A stretch of DNA of 64,000 nt from Clarireedia homoeocarpa (taxonomy: Eukaryota > Ascomycota > Leotiomycetes > Helotiales > Rutstroemiaceae), in assembly GCA_001465935.1 (NCBI GenBank), contig LNKV01000008.1, positions 434,001-498,000 of the forward strand, written 5' to 3'. Both the position numbers and the translations under genes were made by a program. Under the pieces are notes generated by a model. The model was not told the DNA's origin. It searched no databases and was given only the letters and a program-made list of their open reading frames with translations. Shown here in pieces: positions 35,292-45,809 of this stretch (positions are counted from its first letter, which is position 1; each line of letters opens with the position of its first letter).

Positions 35292-36450
35292 CTTGAATTA
35301 TACTGTGAGGACTATTGAGTGCAACGGAACGAAAAGAAATAGGACAAATGGAACGACAGTCGGCGGTCGATTTTGACCGTTCGAACAGACAAACGAAAAC
35401 AAAGACGAGGAAAACGAATGAAACTGGGGAGAATGATATGTAGGCTTCTCCGTAGCTACTTAAGAGAAGCAGTCCAGCACACCCACAAAAGCTGCAGGAC
35501 GAAAATAGTAAAGTATAAAGAAGTGGATGCTTTCCTTGACAACCACAAATGCCTATGCTAACTCACCTTGAGGCTTTGGCTAGATTGTGGTGTTATGGAG
35601 AATATTGGAGGATGGCTCCGGTTCGTATTACTAGCAATGAAATAATCTTTCCATTCTTGGAAACCGCTGCAAGGTTTTGAATTACTCTTTGGATAAGAAA
35701 GAGAGTCTCTCACGCACAATGTGTGTAACCATTCCCGGCAAACTCAAACAGGTAGATGTTCCTCCGATCCATCTGTCAGTTCGTATCTGTGATATCCTGA
35801 TGTGTAGTTAATTCGGACAGGGGGAGGATGGCCTTGCGACCTTGCTCCCGGCTATGCATGTCTAAATGGTTGTGACGACAGGTCACCACGTCCTCTCTGA
35901 AGGAAGGCCCGTGGTAGTTGGCTGCAGGTACTTACTGAATAGATCCAACTAAAGGCGCGAAAGTGGTTGGTTCAATTGGTGTTTCTGAAGCTACTTAACT
36001 GTCGGGATGTAATGATAAGGAAGTCCTGGAAAGAAATCCCTGTTCCTGAGAAGCGCAGCCTCGAGCGGATGTGACGGGAAGTACCCATAAAGTTTGTTTA
36101 CGAAGTAGCATACACAAAATATTTGCCTCATCCACTTCAACAAGTTGTGGAACGAGTAACGATCCTTGAGCACTGAACCAAAGATATGTCAACGTTGAGT
36201 CGAACAGAAAAATCTTTATCTAGTTCAGTGCATACTGATACATAACTCGTAGATGCTTTCAGAGAGCGCTACGGTGTATCCATTACTACTCAGGCACTGG
36301 CCCAAGACGAGGTCCGTTCGTTGATATCAATTTTGTCGAGCCCGGGAATACCATCCATCGCATATTTTGACGGAAACAAGCATTTTGATGTGGATAGCAA
36401 GTGGATTCAAGTGGTACTTCGAAGAATGCCCCCCCTGGTGAAACCCGACT

Positions 36451-36495
36451 CATTCGTACGTCTTCTCATTCGTACGTCTTCTCATTCGTACGTCT
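36451..36495. repeat. 16-base tandem repeat, nearly three copies
   Basis: Unit cattcgtacgtcttct at 36451, 36467 and 36483 (last copy partial). Each copy contains the palindrome cgtacg. Non-coding. Confidence 0.85.
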
Positions 36496-37587
36496 AGTAG
36501 ATTTGGTGATAAGATTGGATGAAGTGAAAAATGGCAGAAAATCGTAGAAAATCGTATAGAAGAGCCGTTGATCCCCACCACCCCCCAACAGTTTCTCTAT
36601 CGATTGATCAAAGAAAAGATGGCGACGCGTAAACATCCGCGTGGGTCGACAGAAGAAGTGGAGTTGCCGATTGCATGAGCCAACCTCGAACAAAATAGAT
36701 TGGACCTAGAGGAGTTTTTCGTAATCAATGTGGCATCCCACATCCAAAGTGTCAATCGCCGTATAACCTTGTCGTATTCCGTCCATGATATGCTTTGCAT
36801 GGTATCATACGTATGATAAAGGGAGAGAGGAAGGACGACACATAGAGAAGAGAGCATTACGACCCCCCCTCCCCCAACGTCTTATGTGTTTTGTTGATCA
36901 GCAAAGGCTCCTTTTCCGAATTGCATAGTTACTCCCCTCTCCCTCTTTCACTATTCGAATCCGGCCACTTTCTTCTTTCCTCGTAACTATGTGCAACATG
37001 GTGGAGTGATTGAAAGCTTTTTTCGAGTTCATGCCCCCGCGTGAAACCTCACCTCTTTGAGATTTTCGCGGTCAAACGTTCATCCGAAGTCTTTAGTCTT
37101 TGCTGTAGAACTACTTGTAGCTCAGCCTCATCGGACATGATCGAATACAACCGTGACTGTGCGAACGTGCTGGAAATTCATCTACTATGTATTATCATCA
37201 CCATAGAATGGTTACTTCATTACCATCACCATAGTATGGGAACTTCATGTGGCTTCTAGGACGTCATACCCATTGGCTGTAAAAGTCGTCTCAAACTGCG
37301 GTGAGGTTGACGCTGTGGATTCGAGAAGTCCTTAGTCATGCCTCAATACGAGCAATTTCCGTAGCCTCGGGCAGTACGCAAGTCTCCTCTCGTCCAACAC
37401 GCCAAGATACGAGTTCCAATTTTAGCAGCAGTTTCTCGGTACGTCTCGGCACCGGCAGACAAGCGGGCGGGTGAAGCTCGGTGGGCGAATTGACCTGTCT
37501 CCTGTCCTCAAAGCAAAGCTTATGTCATCACGCCAACGAACAACGCGGCGCTATGCGTGTCCCACGAAGAACCACGACGAGGGCCTT

Positions 37588-37670
37588 ACATTGGTGCTTG
37601 CATTGGTGCTTACATTGGTGCTTGCATTGGTGCTTGCATTGGTGCTTGCATTGGTGCTTGCTTGCATTGG
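37588..37670. repeat. 12-base minisatellite, about six to seven copies
   Basis: Unit ttggtgcttgca, with one ttggtgcttaca variant, starting at 37591. Being a multiple of three, it leaves several frames open on both strands, so the repetitive peptides it would encode are an artefact. Confidence 0.85.
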
Positions 37671-37987
37671 GACCTGCCAGTCTTAAGGGATCATCTGCCG
37701 CGCTCGTATCGCCAAACTTCCATTCAAGTATTGGAAGAGCCACCTCCCATCCCAAAAATGGCGGCTTCGTTCATCTGCGCTTTCGAAAGCGCTGGGCACC
37801 AGAACAGCCTTAAAGTGGGATGAATGTGTGATTGGTTGTTGGATGGCTGATGGAAATGGAGACAAGCCCTCAAACAACATGAATCTGGCCGCTATTGAGG
37901 CAGCCCTCTCACAGAATAACGTTGGTATGGCCTCGATGAAGGTCAATTGGAGAGCCAACCCCAAGGCGCAGCGGTCTCCTGTTCAGT

Positions 37988-38030
37988 CAACATCTTAGCC
38001 AACATCTTAGCCAACATCTTAGCCAACATC
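37988..38030. repeat. 12-base tandem repeat, about 3.5 copies
   Basis: Unit caacatcttagc repeated from 37988 to 38030. Non-coding as far as I can see. Confidence 0.85.
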
Positions 38031-38467
38031 GTCGCTCCTCAAAACCTCAAAAACTCAGAAGTTCCTTCGTAGGTACTTATTGAGTTGGGGTTTTTTTTAC
38101 TATCCTGTTATCTTACACTTCATCGATCAATTGTCACCATTCTCATTATATTTTTCCCTTTTCACACTTGGATCTGCCAAATTTTGTCGCGAGATTTTCT
38201 CGGCTGTACACTTTGCTTCTGTCATTTTAATTGCTGTCAATAGCAGCCAAACATTGTCTTTCGCGCGCCGGTGTTGTGTCGACAGCTCCCCTATCATTCA
38301 TCTTAGCTTGCAGTTAGTGCTGCGGATGTCCTCATGAATTTCCACGTCCATCACTGTATTTCGCACAAGCATTGTGTAAGTTGTCTCATGCATCGACATG
38401 TTCTTTTCTCATTCAAATAGATATTGCTTGGAACTGAGCGTCTTTGGGTCCGCTTTTTCATCCCAGA

Positions 38468-39462
38468 ATGCTTGCGCTCTTCTACATCTTCTCTGCGTTC
38501 TTCACCGCATCAGTATCGGCGTCATCAGCACAAATTTGCGAAAAGCTCGCATCTGCAACGACAAAGTCCGGAAGATACACATACCTTACTGAAGTACTAG
38601 CAACAGATAACAGTGGAGCTCAGTGTATATCAGTGAGTTAACTGTTACTTCCATCCTTGTCTCAAGTATACTAAAACTGGGCAATTAGGTTACTCTCGAT
38701 GATGATACCTCTCAAAATACCACCTCGTTCGATGCCACGTGGGAATGGAACAGTTCAGGTGACAACAAGTCAATCACACATTCCTTCCCAAATATTAATT
38801 TAAACCTTCCATCTGTCTTACCTATCCGGGTCGATAACATTTCACTGTTCCCAGTGACCAATCAATATGCTTTGTATTCTGGCAATAAAGCAGCTACGGT
38901 AGGAACCACAAGTCTCAACGACCTGAAAGATCTCGATGCCGTCACAGCAGTTTACCTTAACATCTTCCTCGACGGAGACCCCGACGCAGCTGGAAATGCC
39001 ACAACCGCAACTCATGCCGTCATGGTATGGCAAGCCAGCTACGGCGATATTCGACCTCTAGGATGGGATACAGCATCAACTTCTAAACCAACAGTCACCA
39101 TGGCCGGGATTCAATACACTCTCTATGCAGGACAAAATGACAAAAAGCAAACGATATACTCATGGTGGCCAAACCAGAACCTGTCATCTCTCACAGCATT
39201 GGATGTAAGTCCGCTTCTCAATTATTTGTGGAGGCAAGTATATATCCCGAGTGATATATATGTTGGAGCAGTACAGTGGGGCAACGATGCGAGACATTCT
39301 AACAAAAACTTAACATTCGATGTGTACACTGTCGGTATGAACATCATCAAAGGAACCCCAGTTCAAGCCCTCGGTGCAGGGGATAAGTCAACAAAGCCTC
39401 CGACCTTTAGTGGTTTGGTTTTAGTGGTGATGGGAGCTGTGATTATGTTTGGCTTACGATGA
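38468..39462 (+). CDS. GH12-like secreted protein lacking the catalytic glutamates, probable GPI anchor
   Basis: Exons 38468-38632 and 38689-39462 join across a 56-base phase-0 intron to 312 residues. The N-terminus is a signal peptide (MLALFYIFSAFFTASVSA). The fold landmarks of glycoside hydrolase family 12 (endoglucanase/xyloglucanase) are present: paired Cys near the N-terminus (ICEKL, AQCIS), FDATWEWNSS, THSFPNI, VMVWQASYGDIRPLG, YTLYAGQND, and AVQWGNDARHSNKNLTFDVY. However, the nucleophile normally in Y-E-[IL]-M-[IV]-W is replaced (H-A-V-M-V-W), and the acid/base Glu of the G-T-E-P-F block aligns with G-N-D-A. The C-terminus SGLVLVVMGAVIMFG is a short hydrophobic tail after a small-residue stretch, fitting GPI attachment. 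Hydrolase activity is doubtful; a polysaccharide-binding wall role is inference. Confidence 0.8.
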
Positions 39463-41317
39463 AAGGATGGGTATATGACGGAATGAGCGCGGGGAGTTCA
39501 ATATACTAGGCGTTGGGAGATGATAAGAATGGGAATGTACGGTGGTCGCGTTCTGGTTGGTGTTCGTAAAGGAGGGGTCTTATTTTCTCGATGTAGGTAT
39601 TAGACATACCGCAAATTGTAGCAGCAGAGTTACCAAAGAAATTTCCTTCCATTTTTTGTAAGCGTCAATATCAATGTACTCCTTTACCTCACAGCAGTAA
39701 CATGAAGCTCCCACAGAGCGGATCACTACCTCGATTCGTACTTCCTCGGGGTCACATCTCAATTTGCCCTTGGCCCAAGACTCGGATGAGAGACAATCCG
39801 ATATCTAACTTAACTTATCAGACTATCAATGTTTGAGTGATGTTGCAACATCGTAAGTTATTTGGATATACCTTTTTAAGTTAAATTGCAATTTGTATGA
39901 CCGACAGGATATCATCGTACAGTAACACGAGTGCTCCTTCCGCAGGATCCGGCAATGGTCGCCAACTCAAACACCCCGCAATTTGGCTACAGTAAGGTGA
40001 TGAACTTGTACCCAACTTCGCATTTTTGTCCAAGTATATCAAACTGTTGGCAAGCATATTAGTTGGATTTTCCCTTCATTTCCAGATTTATATGGTTTCT
40101 ATTATCACATTGGAAGTCGTCTCATATCATTTTATTTGTCGTATTTAAATTCGGCCACCAATCATTTTGTTGTGTTTATTGTTGAGGGCACAGCAAGTTG
40201 ATACGTACTAACTTAGGATTGCGTATACTTGATTCAACTGTTCTGCTCTATTTTACGGTGGTAAAGGACCCCTTATTTATAATAGCCCTCCAAGTATCGC
40301 CACAGTGTTGGCATATGGCCTGTTCCAACATTGCCTCCTCCTTCAGGCCTATATTGCCTCAACATTTATATACAACTCAAAGTCTTCACTTTCTTCCTTA
40401 TATACCACATTGCCTCTCTGCTCACGATGCTTGCGGGCCGTGATCTTGGACGGATTCATTCCTTTCGGCATTTCAATACGTCAATAAATCCATTGTGTTG
40501 GTATATGGGTCCAATATCTCTATCACCGAGTACAAGAACGGCACGGGTTTCATGATAATTCATTCAGGATCACATATGCAACCGTTCAAAAAATTCGCCC
40601 GTGTCCATCGGCAGTGGCGCAGCTTACACATAACTCACAACCCGAAACGACGGGTTCCCTCTTTCTTTTACCAAATCGGCATTTGGAATGAACGACCATA
40701 CCATACCATACGTCTTACCAGGGCCTCTGACGGTCTCAGATTCGTCTACGCAATGCATCTACTGCCAGTCGGATCTATCTATAAGATATGAGACATCATC
40801 AACATAGTCGGAATAACTAGATGCAAGAACTACATTGTTCCAAGATCATACATACTTGAGTCCTCGCACCTCGTGGCGCGGTTCTATCAACGGGTAAATA
40901 CAGCAAGGCTGGTTTTACTTTGAGTCTTAGCGGAGGAGTATCCTTGATATGTATTCGAAAGTTACTTGGTAGCTTAATTCCTGCCTTCAAATTTCAAGTC
41001 CTGACCGTCCAAGACGTCGAAACTGGGTGTGTATCAAAGGATCTCACGAACCGTCCTGCTAGATAGCTGGTCCAGTCGCAATAATTACGAGCACACCATC
41101 TCATCCAATCTTCTGGATAGCTAAACGGTCCTAAAGGGCCGAAAAGGAAATTCGGGATGATCTCATCTTCTCCTGCAGATATCACAAAGCTAAGCCAGGA
41201 GCAAATCAACTAAAGTACCTCCAGCCCAGCCCTTATTGCCTTCGATCCCATCTTCTTTCCCCCTCTACTCAGTAATAATACAGTCATGTCTTTGGAAAGT
41301 TCCATCCTCACTCAAAG
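39463..41317. other. Intergenic region, no gene recognised
   Basis: About 1.85 kb, AT-rich, with many stops. The phrase tgttggcatatgg/tgttggtatatggg occurs twice (about 40306 and 40496) as a weak dispersed repeat. No supported coding frame. Confidence 0.45.
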
Positions 41318-42954
41318 ATGAAACTTCTTTCCCACTCAGTGCATTCTCCCTCACTAATCCTATCACTATGTTTCCTATCATCATTCTTCCAGCTCGCGCT
41401 CGCAAGCCAAGCGAACGCGGGCTTCACAACGACCAACTGGAATCCCGTTCGCGGAGTCAAATTCACAGTGGCCTGGTCTGGAACTAGCGATGTGGGGTTG
41501 AAGAATTTAACGCTGTTCGAGTGCGATAGCAGTGGCAATGAGGTTGCGGTTTTTGGTCCTATTGCTAGTATGTCTTTCTATTTTCCTTTTCCTTTCCCGT
41601 TCCTCGCACCAGTCTCCTTTCATCCCTCTTCCATCTCCAGCAAGCCTCACAAACCCCCAAACTAATCTCTCTTCACCCAAAAAGCCGGTATCGACGGCGG
41701 TTCCTTCCAATGGATCCCCGCCCCGTCCATCCCCGACGGAACCTACATCGTCAATCTTGTAGAAACCCCCAACAAGGTAGACGTCAATGGGCTGTCATTC
41801 ACCGGAAAACCCTTCGCATTCGGTGATCCTAGCGCAAGCCAGTCTACTAGCATAACGGCAGTGGTTCAGCAGCAGAAGACGCTTGTTGTGACGACGACGA
41901 CGACGCCTGAGTTGCAGAAAACTACCGTTTTGGCACCGACTACTATTTTGCTTGTTCCGACGCATGCACCGGATGAGCTTACTAGTATAATTAGTAGTAC
42001 TAGTGAGGAGATATCTACGAGTTTGGGGTTGGGATCGGTGGTTGCGGTGAGTTTATATTTTTTGTTTTTGCACTGGTTCTGCTATTTTCATATGTCGTTC
42101 CCCGCGGCCGCTGCTGCATGTCATCAACCGTTACTCTTCTTTCTCATATGAACTTCTATAATTCTCTGTTATCCCGTTTCAAACTCCTCATATCCCACAA
42201 ACTAACAAACTCTCCCCCACCCACCCATCAGAACCCCTCTACCTCCTCCTCCACCACTCCCACTATACTCACTCCAAGCGCCCAAAACCCAACACCATCA
42301 GCAAATACAACAACATTTCCATTCATAAACCCCACTTCTACCCCTCATATCTCCCCCTCCTCATTCCCCATCTCCTCTGCATCAACCAACCCCGTATCCC
42401 CCCTCCACCCCGCCATCCTCGCCGCGATCGCCGTATCCATCATTGCACTTCTCCTAGTCTCCATAATCTCCACCACTCTTCTGTGTCGTCGCCGTCGCCG
42501 ACAGCGCCAACGACAGAATCAAAACCAATCCCAATCCCAATCTCAGACCAGCGCGTGGAGTACTACTCCAATTCAGAGACCGGAGCGTTATTGTAAGATA
42601 TCAGAGGATGAGGAGGCTTCTTCGCCACTTTCATTTTCTGCGCTACAAGAGGGCAAGGGTGCTGATTTTGGACGGGATGGAGATGTGGATGTGAGGGAGA
42701 AGGGGAAAAGGAAGTGGAAGAGGGGGAGGGAGCAAAATAAGAAGGATAAGAAGAATAAAAAGGAGTTTTTAACTTGGATAGCTTTAAAAGATAAGATGAT
42801 AGGAATAAGCAGAAGAAAAGAAGACAAGCAAAGGGAAAAGGGGCAAGAGGAGAATGAGGCCAGAATATTTTATGATGGTGGGAAGAGAGGTTGGGTGATG
42901 AGGGTTAATAGTCGGCCCGTGGAACTGTTGAGTGATGGGAAGAGGTGGTTGTAG
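41318..42954 (+). CDS. Single-pass membrane protein with Kre9/KNH-like ectodomain
   Basis: Exons 41318-41567, 41685-42046 and 42232-42954 join in frame to 444 residues. A signal peptide (about residues 1-30, LILSLCFLSSFFQLALA) is followed by a ~100-residue domain whose pattern NWNPVRGVKFTVAWSG, NLTLFECDSSGN, GGSFQWIPAPSIPDGTYIVN resembles the Kre9/Knh1 N-terminal fold of fungal wall proteins. Then come a long Ser/Thr/Pro-rich stalk, a single membrane helix (AILAAIAVSIIALLLVSIIS) and an immediately basic stop-transfer (CRRRRRQRQRQ). The ~150-residue cytoplasmic tail is very basic and Lys-rich. This is the general build of a wall-stress sensor with a different head domain. The second intron is long (185 bases), and its acceptor was chosen to keep phase. 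Confidence 0.75.
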
Positions 42955-43615
42955 GGTCGGTTTGCCTACGAGGGGGAGGAGGGAAGAGTGGGGAGGAAAG
43001 TGAGGGATATATTTTTCTATAAAACATATTCATCTCGACGTTGGTATTGTATAGATGGTATGTACATCTTACATATACAGGCAAACGAAGAAAGGGGAAT
43101 CTGAAAATATAGCAACAAGCATACCACATTGCGTCTCATCTAACTTTAGTCATTTCCTATCAGGTCAGATCATATCATAGCATAGCATAGCATAGCATAA
43201 AATCTCCTAGCTACAGTAGCTAGCCCTCGCTCGACTACTTTGTAACAATATATTAACTATCTAACTCAACCTACAGAATGCACCATCAAAAAAGGAGTAA
43301 AAATTCAGTGAAAACGAACAAGACAATACAATACAATATGTGTTAGAAAACAGGTAGATGACCCGCATCTGTATCGTGATCATTCATCATTCATCTGCGC
43401 CATTTCGATGTCCATATCGACCAGTATCCATGCCCTCAAAGTACGTGGGTATCGTGAATGAAAACCATATGAGACCCATAACAGTCCTACAAGCAAAAGC
43501 TCAGAGTTCCAAACACTCGTTCTTCCAAGCTCATAATCCATTATTCGTTAAACCATCAACCATTAACCATGAGCTGCCATATTTTCACGTTGCTAACATG
43601 TGCTTTATTCCTGTC
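42955..43615. other. Intergenic region between convergent genes
   Basis: Holds a catag pentamer microsatellite at about 43169-43200. No gene. Contains the two 3' flanks. Confidence 0.45.
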
Positions 43616-44533
43616 CTAATATCTCCCACTCCCACTACCACTCCCCCGTCTACATCTCCCGCTATTCCCATCCCTATCCCTATCCTTTCCACTCTCCACC
43701 TCCCTCTCCCTCTCATACGCCACCTCCTCATAAGTAGGCGGTGGTTCCTCCCCCGGAATCGTCAGCTCATCCTCGCCCGGCACCGCAATTCTCACTCTAC
43801 TCGTATTCGCTCTCGGGCGTTCATATATCTCCCCCGGCGCAGAAGAGCTACGTCCACGAGTCGCTGGTGATGGAGGAGAGAGAAGTGATTCCGGGAGTTT
43901 TTCGGGCGGGTAGCGATACGGTTCGTTGGCGAATGCGGGGTGCGCGTAATTTTGAGGATGGTGTTCTGCGGGGTAGTTGTTTGGGTTTGGGATCGCGGTG
44001 GTGGAAGGATGGTGATGCGATGCGGGTGCGTATTGTGGGTGGGTAGGAGGGGCGGCAAATGGAGGTGGCGGCGGAGGGACCCAACTTGAAGGTGTTGCGC
44101 CGGTCGTGGGATATGGTGGTTGAGGATGTGGCCGCAAAGGTGGGGAAGTACGATGATGAGAATGCGAATGAGAATGCGAATGAGATTTTGGTGGCGAGGA
44201 ATATCTTAAATCTTCACGGCTTTTCTTCTTGTCGTCTCTGTCGCGACTTCGTTCTCTTCCACTATATGTGTGTTTCCTATCTCTACTTCTATCGCGATCA
44301 CGATCAGGTGAGTCTCGCCTTCTATGTCTACGCTCTTTTCTGTCTCGTTCGCGATCGTGGGAATGTCTTCTACTTCTGCGTGGTCCTGCATCGTCGGCTG
44401 AGTAGATAGGATATGATCGTTCTTCGAGATCAAGAGCTTCAATTTCGAGACGTTGTTTTTCTTCTTTGTTTTTGAGATGACGGTTAAGCAGGTAGCCTGC
44501 CGCGAGAATTTCGAGTCCGCCCAGGATCACCAT
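43616..44533 (-). CDS. Charged, His/Arg/Pro-rich protein with N-terminal hydrophobic segment and PPxY motif
   Basis: Not recognised as a named family. One exon of 305 residues. The first ~18 residues (MVILGGLEILAAGYLLNRHL) form a likely membrane anchor or signal anchor. Next is an Arg/Asp/Ser-rich stretch of RDR, RERS and DRDR repeats (about 50-110), then a His/Ser repeat (SHSHSHSHSHH), proline-rich segments, and near the C-terminus PPPTYEEVAYE, a classical PPxY ligand for WW domains such as those of Rsp5-type ubiquitin ligases. Composition is low complexity throughout, so conservation rather than structure would prove it. Such Rsp5-adaptor-like proteins exist in fungi; the role here is inference. 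Confidence 0.7.
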   Translation of the reverse strand: MVILGGLEILAAGYLLNRHLKNKEEKQRLEIEALDLEERSYPIYSADDAGPRRSRRHSHDRERDRKERRHRRRDSPDRDRDRSRDRKHTYSGRERSRDRDDKKKSREDLRYSSPPKSHSHSHSHSHHRTSPPLRPHPQPPYPTTGATPSSWVPPPPPPFAAPPTHPQYAPASHHHPSTTAIPNPNNYPAEHHPQNYAHPAFANEPYRYPPEKLPESLLSPPSPATRGRSSSAPGEIYERPRANTSRVRIAVPGEDELTIPGEEPPPTYEEVAYEREREVESGKDRDRDGNSGRCRRGSGSGSGRY

Positions 44534-45809
44534 TTTCGTGACTGATGAAGGTGTTTGCGCAGACTCTTGTCGTGTGGTTTGTTTCGCAATGTATTCTGAT
44601 ATGTATGCGACGGCGCAAAATGAGGATTCTTGCGGGAAAATATACTTACAGGAGGAGAATAAATAGGAAAGGAAAGGAAAGGAAAGGAGTTTATTACCAT
44701 TATTAAAAACCTATACGAAATAGTCAGCCGCTCAGCCGCCCAGTTCGCCCAGACGCCGAGGAATTGTTCAGCTGACGAATTGTAGTGACAAGATCCATGA
44801 TAGAATATGATGTATGACTGTGATGCCACACGTTTTAGCGCAGGTTTGGTGACAACCACGGTTGGACGGCATGTTAGTCAGCTTGGTGCTCGGCATGTGT
44901 TTGCCGACTGGAAATGAGGCGAGGCATTATGTCACTCATTGCACGTGATACATGTGACGGAGAATTGTTATTGCGAGCTGGTGGAGCAGCGAGATTTTGT
45001 GGCACAGGTTCATATTCATCCATCCGAGCCATTATCGGCTACAATCACGTATTATTCCGGAACTGCGCATGCGCATGCGACATGTACAATTATATTAATG
45101 ATCATGCTCATGTACCTTCTTAATGGAAGCGGCATTCCTCGTCCATTGCCTTAGTGTCGGCAATCCTTCACTCAGCTTGAACTTTTGACTATCCATTACC
45201 GTCGGCGGTGTTCCTGCTATACAGCTATACAATGTATGCTGACAATCACAGATTTCCGAGCAGCAACAACGAGCGTGGGAGAGGATGAGAGAAGGAAATG
45301 ATTATATCACCCCAGGCCCCGGGCCTCATTGGGTGAACTCGCCGTCTTGCGCCCCGAGCATAATCTCTTTCTTCAGGATCAACATTTACCCCGTTGGTTG
45401 CATCATCTAGGCACTAGCGACAGCTGGGACCCCTTTCCCCCTTCATTTTCGGTCGAAAGTTCTCCGAGCTCTGTCATACATTTACAAAAAAGTTCAACAC
45501 AAGCGACTTCAGCCCAGATCATTATCTGAAATCATAATTAGCCTCAATTTTTATGCATTGCTATACCGGGCGCTATTCTCCCTTTGCTCATTGAATCCAC
45601 AATGATTGTTCTTCTGATTGCTGGAATCTCGCACCATCCCGGGACCGAGAAAATGTGGGGTGATTTGATATGGAGACATGGGGATTACCCCAGAGCTTGA
45701 GCTTAAGCTCCATTTCACTAGGCGCGTTCTTTTCAATGGGGTCATATATGACCTAGTGTTCTCCGGGTATGTTACTGGACATCAACTTGTAGCAACGAAG
45801 CAATTCATC
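44534..45809. other. Intergenic region
   Basis: Upstream of the charged PPxY gene and of the beta-galactosidase (divergent). gaaag/aaagg repeats at about 44665-44690 and a gcatgcgcatgcg alternating stretch at about 45066-45079 are the only notable features. No supported gene. Confidence 0.4.

Larger units (their letters stand above)
35292..38467. other. Long gene-free region with minisatellites
   Basis: About 3.2 kb. I find no gene. Three tandem repeats are listed separately (36451-36495, 37588-37670, 37988-38030). Many short stops in all frames and no domain-like peptide; it could be decayed DNA or a long promoter region for the divergent GT2 and GH12-like genes. Confidence 0.5.

Noticed and set aside
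37471..37823. Several overlapping repetitive frames on both strands
   Set aside because: All arise from a 12-base minisatellite whose period is a multiple of three, leaving every affected frame open.
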